NCBI GenBank assembly: GCA_038380435.1
Contig: JAWZYU010000030.1
Location: 65,421,817-65,485,816, forward strand
DNA length: 64,000 bases
DNA from: Ryuthela nishihirai
Taxonomy: Eukaryota > Arthropoda > Arachnida > Araneae > Heptathelidae
Reading direction: 5' to 3'
Below the pieces are notes generated by a model. It worked only from the letters and a program-made list of their open reading frames with translations, did no database searches and had not been told where the DNA came from. Shown here one piece after another: positions 23,001 through 32,702 of the stretch. The position numbers and the translations under genes were made by a program. Position 1 is the stretch's first letter, and the number at the start of each line of letters is the position of its first letter.

Positions 23001-23259
23001 GAATGTTTCAGTCCCCCCTTTTATCTCTTCGAATGTTCCAGTCCCCCCTTTTATCTCTTCGAATGTTCCAGTCCCCCTTTTATCTCTTCGAATGTTCCAG
23101 TCCCCCCTTTTATCTCTTCGAATGTTCCAGTCTCCCCTTTTATCTCTTCGAATGTTCCAGTCCCCCCTTTTATTTCTTCGAATGTTTCAGTCCCCCCTTT
23201 TATCTCTTCGAATGTTCCAGTCCCCCCTTTTATCTCTTCGAATGTTCCAGTCCCCTTTT

Positions 23260-24600
23260 ATCTCTTCGAATGTTCCAGTCCCCCTTTTATCTCTTCGAAT
23301 GTTCCAGTCCCTCTTTTATCTCTTGGAATGTTCCAGTCCCCCCTTTTATCTCTTCGAATGTTTCAGTCCCCCCTTTTCTCTCTTCGAATGTTCCAGTCCC
23401 CCCTTTTATCTCTTCGAATGTTCCAGTCCCCCCTTTTATCTCTTCGAATGTTTCAGTCCCCCCTTTTATCTCTTCGAATGTTCCAGTCCCCCCTTTTATC
23501 GCTTCGAATGTTCCAGTCCCCCCTTTTATCTCTTCGAATGTTCCAGTCCCCCCTTTTATCTCTTCGAATGTTCCAGTCCTCCCTTTTATCTCTTCGAATG
23601 TTCCAGTCCCCCCTTTTATTTTTTCGAATGTTCCAGTCCCCCGTTTTATCTCTTCGAATGTTCCAGTCCCCCCTTTTATCTCTTCGAATGTTCCAGTCCC
23701 CCTTTTATCTCTTCGAATGTTCCAGTCCCCCCTTTTATCTCTTCGAATGTTTCAGTCCCCCTTTTATCTCTTCGAATGTTCCAGTCCTCCCTTTTATCTC
23801 TTCGAATGTTCCAGTCCCCCTTTTATCTCTTCGAATGTTCCAGTCCCCCTTTTCTCTCTTCGAATGTTCCAGTCCCCCCTTTTATCTCTTCGAATGTTCC
23901 AGTCCCCCCTTTTATCTCTTCGAATGTTTCAGTCCCCCCTTTTATCTCTTCGAATGTTCCAGTCCCCCCTTTTATCGCTTCGAATGTTCCAGTCCCCCCT
24001 TTTATCTCTTCGAATGTTCCAGTCCCCCCTTTTATCTCTTCGAATGTTCCAGTCCTCCCTTTTATCTCTTCGAATGTTCCAGTCCCCCCTTTTATTTTTT
24101 CGAATGTTCCAGTCCCCCGTTTTATCTCTTCGAATGTTCCAGCCCCCCGTTTTATCTCTTCGAATGTTCCAGTCCCCCTTTTATCTCTTCGAATGTTCCA
24201 GTCCCCCCTTTTATCTCTTCGAATGTTTCAGTCCCCCTTTTATCTCTTCGAATGTTCCAGTCCTCCCTTTTATCTCTTCGAATGTTCCAGTCCCCCTTTT
24301 TTCTCTTCGAATGTTCCAGTCCCCCCTTTTATCTCTTCGAATGTTTCAGTCCCCCTTTTATCTCTTCGAATGTTCCAGTCCCCCCTTTTATCTCTTCGAA
24401 TGTTCCAGTCCCCCCTTTTATCTCTTCGAATGTTCCAGTCCCCCCTTTTATCGCTTCGAATGTTCCAGTCCCCCCTTTTATCTCTTCGAATGTTCCAGTC
24501 CCCCCCTTTTATCTCTTCGAATGTTCCAGTCCCCCTTTTATCTCTTCGAATGTTCCAGTCCCCCCTTTTATCTCTTCGAATGTTCCAGTCTCCCCTTTTA
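23260..24600 (+). repeat. Higher-order repeat of about 476 bp, nearly three copies
   Basis: The ATCGCTTCG variant lies at 23501, 23977 and 24453 (476 bp apart), and the TTTTATTTTTTCG + CCCCCGTTTT pair at 23614 and 24090. The period equals that at 19.1-20.0 kb although the marker variants differ. Confidence 0.85.
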
Positions 24601-25148
24601 TCTCTTCGAATGTTCCAGTCCCCCCCTTTTATCTCTTCGAATGTTCCAGTCCCCCCTATTATCTCTTCGAATGTTCCAGTCCCCCCTTTTATCTCTTCAA
24701 ATGTTCCAGTCCCCCCTTTTATCTCTTCGAATGTTTCAGTCCCCCCTTTTATCTCTTCGAATGTTCCAGTCCCCCTTTTATCTCTTCGAATGTTCCAGTC
24801 CCCCCTTTTATCTCTTCGAATGTTCCAGTCCCCCCTTTTATCTCTTCGAATGTTCCAGTCCCCCCCTTTTATCTCTTCGAATGTTTCAGTCCCCCCTTTT
24901 ATCTCTTCGAATGTTCCAGTCCCCCCCTTTTATCTCTTCGAATGTTCCAGTCCCCCCTTTTATCTCTTCGAATGTTCCAGTCCCCTCTTTTATCTCTTCG
25001 AATGTTCCAGTCCCCCCTTTTATCTCTTCGAATGTTCCATTCCCCCCATTTATCTCTTCGAATGTTCCAGTCCCCCCTTTTATCTCTTCGAATGTTGCAG
25101 TCCCCCCTTTTATCTCTTCGAATGTTCCAGTCCCCCCTTTTATCTCTT

Positions 25149-25542
25149 TTTGGGGTGGGGGTGGCTCAGTCGGTAGCGCGCCAGGCTCGTAATCTGTAGT
25201 TCCCAGGTTCGAGTCCCAACTGGGTCAGCGTTGAGATTTATCTCCGCAAAATTCCCCGCCGTGCCCGCGGTCAGTAGGGGACACCGATGGGCTTGGAAAG
25301 GCCGCCGTCCGTCGGATGGGACGTTAAGCCGTGGCCCCGTGTGCGGGAGAGCCATACCCTGTGCACGTTAAAGAACACGCTGGATGGCCTTGACGGGAGG
25401 CTACCATCTGTCTCCCAACAGCTGTTCCAGTGGGTCCCCTCCCCCAACCTTCTCTGAGCCTTCGGGGTCCATGTGACCTGGCCATTTAGCCCATGGTGTG
25501 CAAAAAAGTGCCGCTCAGAGGTAAAACAACCCAACCCAACAA
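25149..25542 (+). mobile_element. SINE1 inserted in the satellite array
   Basis: Full-length copy with TSD CCCTTTTATCTCTT (14 bp, made of satellite sequence) at 25135-25148 and 25543-25556. Its high similarity to other complete copies marks it as younger than the array. Confidence 0.95.
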
Positions 25543-25556
25543 CCCTTTTATCTCTT

Positions 25557-26580
25557 CGAATGTTCCAGTCCCCCCCCTTTTATCTCTTCGAATGTTCCTG
25601 TCCCCCCTTTTATCTCTTCGAATGTTCCAGTCCCCCCTTTTATCTCTTCGAATGTTCCAGTCCCCCTTTTATCTCTTCGAATGTTCCAGTCCCCCCTTTT
25701 ATCTCTTCGAATGTTTCAGTCCCCCCTTTTATCTCTTCGAATGTTCCAGTCCCCCCCTTATATCTCTTCGAATGTTCCAGTCCCCCCTTTTATCTCTTCG
25801 AATGTTCCAGTCCCCCCTTTTATCTCTTCGAATGTTCCAGTCCCCCCTTTTATCTCTTCGAATGTTCCAGTCCCCCCTTTTATCTCTTCGAATGTTCCAG
25901 TCCCCCCTTTTATCTCTTCGAATGTTCCAGTCCCCCCTTTTATCTCTTCAAATGTTTCAGTCCCCCCTTTTATCTCTTCGAATGTTCCAGTCCCCCCTTT
26001 TATCTCTTCGAATGTTCCAGTCCCTCCTTTTATCTCTTCGAATGTTCCAGTCCCCCCTTTTATTTCTTCGAATGTTCCAGTTCCCCCCTTTTATCTCTTC
26101 GAATGTTCCAGTCCCCCCTTTTATCTCTTCGAATGTTTCAGTCCCCCCTTTTATCTCTTCGAATGTTCCAGTCCCCCCCTTATATCTCTTCGAATGTTCC
26201 AGTCCCCCTTTTATCTCTTCGAATGTTCCAGTCCCCCCTTTTATCTCTTCGAATGTTCCAGTCCCCCCTTTTATCTCTTCGAATGTTCCAGTCCCCCCTT
26301 TTATCTCTTCGAATGTTCCAGTCCCCCCTTTTATCTCTTCGAATGTTTCAGTCCCCCCTTTTATCTCTTCGAATGTTCCAGTCCCCCCTTTTATCTCTTC
26401 GAATGTTTCAGTCCCCCCTTTTATCTCTTCGAATGTTCCAATCCCCCCTTTTATCTCTTCGAATGTTCCAGTCCCCCTTTTATCTCTTCGAATGTTCCAG
26501 TCCCCCCCTTTTATTTTTTTCGAATGTTCCAGTTCCCCCCCCTTTTATCTCTTCGAATGTTCCAGTCTCCCCTTTTATCT
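25557..26580 (+). repeat. 30-bp satellite array, right block
   Basis: About 34 further units of the same repeat, ending at CCTTTTATCTTTCTTCGGC. The apparent SINE-satellite fusion frames of 386-392 codons are by-products. Confidence 0.96.
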
Positions 26581-26644
26581 TTCTTCGGCTCGATTGCGTC
26601 TTTTGTCACCCACTCTTTATTTTTTTTTTCTAGATCCGGGTCTA

Positions 26645-26872
26645 TGTCCAATATGGATGAAATGTTAAACCGTGGTCTTGTGTCGAAAAAGAAGACTCAC
26701 ATCCTACCCATTTCAGAGAACAGTATGGATAGCCTTGACGAGAGGTTTCCATCTGTCCCCAGTGGGTTTCTTTTCCCTCACTCACCTCGTATCTTTTGGG
26801 GTCCTTGTGTCGTGCCCATTTTAGCCTATTTGGTGACAAAAAATGCCTCTCAAAGGTAAAAGCACCCGACCT
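26645..26872 (+). mobile_element. Old SINE1, right half
   Basis: Resumes with TGTCCAATATGGATGAAATG TTAAACCGTGG, matching SINE1 GTCCGTCGGATGGGACG TTAAGCCGTGG, and runs to CTCAAAGGTAAAAGCACCCG, a diverged tail. Together with 16562-16701 it forms one interrupted copy. Confidence 0.8.
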
Positions 26873-26875
26873 GAT

Positions 26876-27453
26876 TTTAGAAACTTTCGTTTTCGAAAAG
26901 CGAGCTTCTGTTTTCCTTTTTGTCGTCCGTCCCCCCGCAGATATTCAACTTTTTTAAGGAATAAACGAAAGGCTTGAACGTGATAGACGTTGTGTGAATT
27001 CCAGACAAACCACTCTCCTAAAAACATGACCCCCGGTGATGTTGCATCAGATATTTATTCGGTATGTATACGGTATGCTGACAGTTTCGTTTGACTATCA
27101 GGGTTCTTCCATTGATTGAGTTCCTGGACTTAGTAAAACCATCAACTCACAACGACATTGTGAAACTTTCGCCATTTGAAGCGCCTGGAACTTTTAACAA
27201 CGAATGATGTTTTGTTGATTGAGAAAGTCTGCTCCAACCTGTCCAAACAACGTTCAACAGGTATGTTTGAGAATGCCTGAAACATCCTACCTGTAGTCAC
27301 GGCATCCCCTCTATTCGAGTGTCCCACTTCTGGACCTCTAAAAGAAGGCTATGAAAAGAGGTAAGTTGAAGTGGGCGAAGAGGTTCGGCATGCAACAGCC
27401 AAAGTCGCTCTAGGAAAGAAGGTGTCACGCTACTCACTTCATGTTAGGACAAA
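26876..27453. other. Unassigned sequence
   Basis: No gene or repeat recognised. Confidence 0.45.
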
Positions 27454-27464
27454 TACCTGAATAA

Positions 27465-27656
27465 AAATAAATAAATACCCCCTCAAGCAGCTGCTTGCCA
27501 CAGAGGTCTGACAGGAGCCTGTCAGTTTATATGCCACAGTAGAAGATCTGAGAGGATGGCAGGACCTCAGCAAACATCCATGCCTTACCCGGGTCTCGAA
27601 CCCAGGTCCCGTAGATCAGTAGCCAAGCGCGCTAACCACTCGGCCACGGGACGGCT
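27465..27656 (-). mobile_element. SINE2, full length
   Basis: Tail to tRNA-like head, with TSD TACCTGAATAA at 27454-27464 and 27657-27667. Confidence 0.93.
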
Positions 27657-27667
27657 TACCTGAATAA

Positions 27668-28871
27668 GCATGGCGAAATTCAAGAGATCAATGCATTGGC
27701 TGTCTGATTTTCATTTGAGCGATCCTTATTTAATGCATTGATGTTGATGACCTACGTTTTCCCTCCATCACTTAAAAAGGACCTTTTGGTGAAAAAAGTT
27801 TAACGCTCCTGCATTTATATATATTGAATTTCTATAAAACTAAATCTATTTCGTGATGGTTTGTTTGTAATCTTCTTTAACTTCAGTTCATCAAAGTATT
27901 GCCCTATTTTGTTTTCTGTTGCGTTAAGTGTCAGTTTTGATTTTCTGTTATTTTAATAAATCTGAGCAAAGGCCTTCATAATTCCTAATTAAGAAAACTT
28001 TGTTTTCAACTGCGCAAATGTCCTCGATGTGAGTCGGTGAAAATGGAAAACGATGAAAATTACTTTTTTCTGGAAAGTGGTTGCAGCGAATAATACGTTC
28101 AATAATAATACTCTGTCTTCAGATATATTTTAGTATAATCCCGTTAAAGACTGATTTTTCAAAGGAGTGGCCACTCGAAGAGCAAGTTGTCTGAAGCGAA
28201 TCATACGATGACATCACCTGACCTTCAATCTTAAGCCACTCCCCGTTGTTTTGTAAGTTGCCAGTTTTCAGATCAATAAATCAAAATGCGAAGGACAATT
28301 TTAGAGTAACAACCTTTCACGAAGGCAGACGAAACTATTTTCGCTTTCATTTTGCCGTCGACGCTTGAAACTTAGTCACTTTACGATTGGCTGAAAAAAT
28401 AAAGGAAGACATAAATCCTACTTTATGCTGCAAAAGTTGCAGAGTCATCTTTCATTTATTTGGCCGAAAAAAGAAATAAAACATGCTTCGTCATGTTGGA
28501 AAGCTATCAAGCAATGTCGCATTGGGGAAAACGTGTTAAAAATCTACCTACGCATTCAATGAATTCACACAAAGGAAACAAGAATGATGTTTTTGAGAAA
28601 CTGAAGCTAAAAATAGACGAACGAAGTCGAAGAGCATATCATATCAAGACCAATGTACATATCACAGAAGAAATTGTAGTGATATGCATCATAGACACGA
28701 CTGGGGAAGTCGAGAAAAATGGTACCAACCAGAAATCTTTACCACAGGTCAGGGCAAAAAATGAGTCATCTCCGGTCATAAGATGGTTACGTCCGTTGGA
28801 CAGCAGCAGAAGGCACACTAGTCATAAACGCGTCCTACAAATAGCTGTTCCGTGCTCTAACGGGGTTCATA
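27668..28871. other. Unassigned sequence
   Basis: A 149-codon plus-strand frame at 28460-28909 has no recognised domain and runs into the Tc1 terminus, so I do not call it a gene. Confidence 0.4.
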
Positions 28872-28926
28872 CAGTGACAAGAAGTGGTTGTGTGTCACGT
28901 GTGTGTTAGTCGCTCCGTGAAATAGG

Positions 28927-29312
28927 TTGTTGTTTTACCTCTGAGCGGCACTTTTTTTGCACACCATGGGCTAAATGGCCAGGTCACATGGACCCCGAAG
29001 GCTCAGAGAAGGTTGGGGGAGGGGACCCACTGGAACAGCTGTTGGGAGACAGATGGTAGCCTCCCGTCAAGGCCATCCAGCGTGTTCTTTAACGTGCACA
29101 GGATATGGCTCTCCCGCACACGGGACCACGGCTTAACGTCCCATCCGACGGACGGCGGCCTTTCCAAGCCCATCGGTGTCCCCTACTGACCGTGGGCAGG
29201 GCTGGGAATTTTTGCGGAGATAAATCTCAACGCTGACCAAGCTGGGACTCGAACCTGGGAACTACAGATTACGAGCCTGGCGCGCTACCGACTGAGCCCC
29301 CCCCCCCCCCCC
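28927..29312 (-). mobile_element. SINE1, full length, with a long C run at the head
   Basis: Perfect 12-bp TSD CCGTGAAATAGG at 28915-28926 and 29313-29324. The 5' end of the head (GGGGCGGGGGTGG in other copies) has become a C run of about 18 nt at 29297-29314. Confidence 0.95.
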
Positions 29313-29343
29313 CCGTGAAATAGGAGTCGCGCCAAAGATGTGA

Positions 29344-30200
29344 ATGAGTGGCAAAAAGATGTTATGGCGTTTTGGCCGAGCCAAAGGGCATAGTGTACAA
29401 GAAGTTGCTGCCTTTGCAGGTGTGTCGAAATGTACTGTCCAAAGGCTCTTCCAGCAGTGGCGTACATCGCAGTCCACGTTAATCGTCGCCAGAACTGAGG
29501 CAAAAAAACTGTGTTCACCAATAGGGACTGCTGCAGTGTGTCACGCACTATTAGGGCAAACCACTTTGCAACGAGGCAGGAATTGCTCCAGTCAGTCAAT
29601 GCAGGCCTACAACAAGCTGTTTCTAAAGGAACACTCAGAAAGGAACTGCATGCCATGGATATCTGGAGCAGAGTACCGCGGAAGAGACCCGTGTTAACAG
29701 CTCTGCACAAGACTGCACGGCTGCAGTGGGTGTGGCGCCACAAAGACTGGGCTGTCGACTCTTGGAAGCTTGTGATCTGGTTGGATGAATCACGTTTTTG
29801 CTTGTACTCGAATGATGCAAGGCGACGGGTACATCTAAGCCACATGAAGCCTTCCATGCGGATTGTGTGCAAGGTTCTGTTCAAGCCGGAGGAGTCTCTG
29901 TGATGTTCTGGGGGTGTTTCGCATACGAGGAAATGGGTCCTTTGGTTGCGGTGACGTCACACTTGAACCAGAAAGGTTATATGGACGACTACATGTTGCC
30001 TTTTGTGCAGCATCTCCACAGTGAACACGAAGGATACTCCAGTCTTCCAAGATGACAATTGTCACGTGCACAGGGCTCGAAGTGTGTCGGATTGGCATGA
30101 TGAGCATTCTGAAGCCTTTGAACATCTCGACTGGCCCAACAAATCCCCGGATTTGAATCCCATAGAAAACTTGTGGGACTATTTAGGGCAACGAGAGTGA
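29344..30200 (+). pseudogene. Tc1/mariner transposase with D-D-E residues retained
   Basis: An N-terminal helix-turn-helix (HSVQEVAAFAGVSKCTVQRL) is followed by a frameshift near 29510. The catalytic block WLDESRFCLYSND has its first D at about 29784. GGVSVMFWGCFAYEEMGPLV follows another frameshift near 29880. A third shift precedes FQDDNCHVHRA (second D at about 30054) and SPDLNPIENLWDYL (E at about 30165). I count 36 residues between the second D and the E, against 34 in classical Tc1, which fits the DD36E type. At least three frameshifts make it a pseudogene. Confidence 0.88.
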
Positions 30201-30719
30201 AGCGTCCCAGCTGCTGCGCCGTCCCAGATGCTGCAGTTCTGCCCAATCTGGCAGAACTGCAGCATTTGCTGCTGGAATAGTGGATGGATATTAATGTGCA
30301 CTACATCCGCACCCTCGTGGCATCCATGCCAGACAGGATTTCATCTGTTCTTCGGTCGCACGGAGGCGTTACGCTCTATTAGGTGACATTCAGCCAGGGG
30401 CGACTAATATTTTGTCCGGTGAGATAATCTGTCAAGGTAAGAGGGAGGGCAAAACATTTTTCCTGTTTTAATGTGTCTTAAAAGAAACAACGCAATTAAT
30501 CATAATGTATTTAATGGTGAAAATTGATGTCCCTTCCCGTGGAAATATTTCACTGATGGATTTTTTTTTTCTAGTTTGGGAGGTAACAACCTACTTGAAA
30601 AATTCTCTCGGGTGGATTTTCCTAATCCTGATCGTAGATATCTATGCACAGTGCCCATTTCATTTAGGAACAGACCCGTTCTATTTCAGGATAGAATCTG
30701 ATTCAGAAATCTATAACTT
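30201..30719. other. Tc1 3' region and unassigned flank
   Basis: The Tc1 untranslated and terminal part extends to about 30435. Beyond it a 94-codon frame at 30505-30789 runs into a SINE and is not supported as a gene. Confidence 0.4.
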
Positions 30720-30730
30720 CTTAAATTTCT

Positions 30731-31447
30731 ACCCGTGTGCGGGAGAGTCATATCCTGTGCACGTTAAAGAACACGCTGGATGGCCTTGACTGGAGGCTAC
30801 CATCTGTCTCCCAACAGCTTGTTCCAGTGGGTCCCCTCCCCCAACCTTCTCTGAGACTTCGGGGTCCTTGTGACCTAGCCATTTAGCCCATGGTGTGGAA
30901 AAAAGTGCCGCTCAGAGGTAAAACAACCCAACGTTAAAGAACGCGCTGGATGGCCTTGACGGGAGGCTACCATCTGTCTCCCAACAGCTTGTTCCAGTGG
31001 GTCCCCTCCCCCAACCTTCTCTGAGCCTTCGGGGTCCTTGTGACCTAGCCATTTAGCCCATTTTATGGAAAAAAGTGCCGCTCAGAGGTAAAACAACCCA
31101 ACGTTAAAGAACGCGCTGGATGGCCTTGACGGGAGGCTACCATCTGTCTCCCAACAGCTTGTTCCAGTGGGTCCCTTCCCCCAACCTTCTCTGAGCCTTC
31201 GGGGTCCTTGTGACCTAGCCATTTAGCCCATGGTGTGGAAAAAAGTGCCGCTAAGAGGTAAAACAACCCAACGTTAAAGAACGCGCTGGATGGCCTTGAC
31301 GGGAGGCTACCATCTGTCTCCCAACAGCTGTTCCAGTGGATCCCTTCCCCCAACCTTCTCTGAGCCTTCGGGGTCCTTGTGACCTGGCTATTTAGCCCAT
31401 GGTGTGCTAAAAAGTGCCGCTCAGAGGTAAAACAACCCAACCCAAAT
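30731..31447 (+). mobile_element. SINE1 with the 3' domain repeated four times
   Basis: Starts inside the body (ACCCGTGTGCGGGAGAG). The 3' domain, from ACGTTAAAGAAC to the CAACCCA tail, then occurs four times with starts at 30761, 30931, 31101 and 31271, an exact 170-bp period. The whole block is flanked by one TSD, CTTAAATTTCT, at 30720-30730 and 31448-31458. Confidence 0.93.
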
Positions 31448-31458
31448 CTTAAATTTCT

Positions 31459-32100
31459 TAGCTCTTTGTGGGAAATTTTGATTAAATGCAAATTAAAATC
31501 TGAAGCAAACCTACGTAATTCTCAAATATCAGCAGGGCTGTATCAATTGGGGGGGTGCACGCCCCCCCACCTTTCAGAATGCTAGTAACCGGAAGAAATG
31601 CGAAAGAAATGTGAAACATATATATATTATCTTTACTTTTTCCAATAAAGTTTCAAGACTTCTAAACAGATGAAAAAAGTTGATACCGGAACACCCGTTC
31701 CTGTTCACTCTGACTAAATACAGTCCCCCCCCCCCACCCCTATTTTTTCCCCCCTCGAGGTTTCTGATTCCTCGAAAATGCATCGCAGGAAGGTGGTATT
31801 GGAAGTTAATTCGGCTCGAGTCACCAAATGATAGGAACCAACAGGTTTTTAAATTATTGCTCAAAATGCGATTGTATATTTTAGTAAAGAAAAATTGAAA
31901 AGGCTATTGTTTTTATTTTTAATCTGAATTAAATTTTGTATCAATTATTTTAATTGACTTCGCTTCTATGAAAGATTATTGTTGAAAATCGAGATTTAAA
32001 TATATTTGAATTCTTCATCTTTAATCTGTATTTTCATAAGAATAATTATTTAAGAAATTCTGAAATTGATTCCCTATTGAGATGAGTCTGTTCTTGTGTT
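31459..32100. other. Unassigned sequence
   Basis: A short G/C-run segment near 31550-31575 looks like a decayed transposon end; nothing else recognised. Confidence 0.4.
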
Positions 32101-32104
32101 TATA

Positions 32105-32450
32105 GGACTGGGTAGGTTTACCTCTGAGTGGCCCTTTTTTTACACCCTATGGTCTAAAGAGAGGTCGCAAAATATCCTCAATGACTCAGAGAAGATTTGG
32201 GTGTGTGTGTGGGGGGAGGGGGGCGATCTAGTGGACAGCTGTTAGGACACAAAATGGTAGCTGCTCATCAAGAGCATCTAGGAGGACATGGCTCTCCTGC
32301 ACTCGGGCTACGGCTTAATGTCCCATCAAAAGGATGACGGCCCTCTTCTCACCGAGATAAGTCTCAACACAGGCACAATTGGAATGCGAACCTGGGAACT
32401 GCAGATTACGATCCTGGTGCTCTACCGACGGAGCCAAAGCCTCCCTTGTG
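32105..32450 (-). mobile_element. SINE1, old and diverged
   Basis: Tail GGTTTACCTCTGAGTGGCCC, a diverged body, and a head with TGGGAACTGCAGATTACGAT and CTACCGACGGAGCC. Confidence 0.8.
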
Positions 32451-32451
32451 G

Positions 32452-32702
32452 GTTGAGTTGTTTTATCTCTGAGCGGCACTTTTTTGCACACCAAGGGCTA
32501 AATGGCCAGGTCACAAGGACCCCGAGGGCTCAGGGAAGGTTGGGGGGGGGGGGTACCCAATGGTCAGCTGTTAGGAGACAGATGGTAGTTTCCCGTCAAG
32601 GCCATCCAGCGTGCTCTTTAACGTGCACAGGGTATGTTTCTACCGCATACGGAACCACAGCTTAACGGCCCATCCGACGGACGGCGGCCTTTCCAAGCCA
32701 AT
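32452..32702 (-). mobile_element. SINE1, 5'-truncated
   Basis: Tail GTTGAGTTGTTTTATCTCTG to GGCGGCCTTTCCAAGCC; head missing. Lies directly against the previous copy. Confidence 0.85.

Larger units (their letters stand above)
16857..25134 (+). repeat. 30-bp satellite array, main block
   Basis: About 280 head-to-tail units of 29-31 bp: TTTTATCTCTTCGAATG followed by TTCCAGT and a run of five to seven C. Variants (TTTCAG for TTCCAG, ATTTCTTCG, TATTATCTC, ATCGCTTCG) act as markers of higher-order blocks. All three plus-strand frames of the unit lack stop codons (F-Y-L-F-E-C-S-S-P-P; F-I-S-S-N-V-P-V-P-P; L-L-S-L-R-M-F-Q-S-P). That creates open frames of up to 2551 codons, which drift between phases at 29- and 31-bp units. 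These are not proteins. Confidence 0.97.
16702..26644. mobile_element. hAT-like element holding the 30-bp satellite array
   Basis: Left terminus CAGAGTCGGATTTAG at 16702. Right terminus CTAGATCCGGGTCTA ends at 26644 and reads TAGACCCGGATCTAG when reversed, an imperfect match. Flanks TGTCCAAC (16694-16701) and TGTCCAAT (26645-26652) form a 7-of-8 TSD. Most convincingly, the old SINE1 reads straight through when this block is removed. No transposase is visible. The interior is 155 bp of leader, the satellite array with a SINE1, and about 60 bp of trailer. Confidence 0.72.
28872..30435 (+). mobile_element. Tc1-like transposon, degraded
   Basis: Left side has TACAGTGACAAG then TTAGTCGCTCC. The right side, reversed, reads TCACCGGACAAAATATTAG TCGCCCCTG, typical of Tc1 termini. 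It encloses a frameshifted transposase. A SINE1 sits in the 5' leader. The exact ends are uncertain because the inverted termini are diverged. Confidence 0.65.

Noticed and set aside
17521..25176. Open frames of up to 2551 codons encoding Phe/Ser/Pro/Leu-rich repeats
   Set aside because: The frame exists only because the 30-bp satellite unit lacks stops in all plus-strand phases. The phase drifts with 29- and 31-bp units, and the frame starts and ends in unrelated sequence.
16857..26580. CRISPR-like array of 30-bp direct repeats
   Set aside because: Units are head to tail with no spacers, the context is eukaryotic, and no cas genes are present.
28460..28909. 149-codon open frame
   Set aside because: No domain recognised, runs into the left end of a Tc1-like element, no gene structure.
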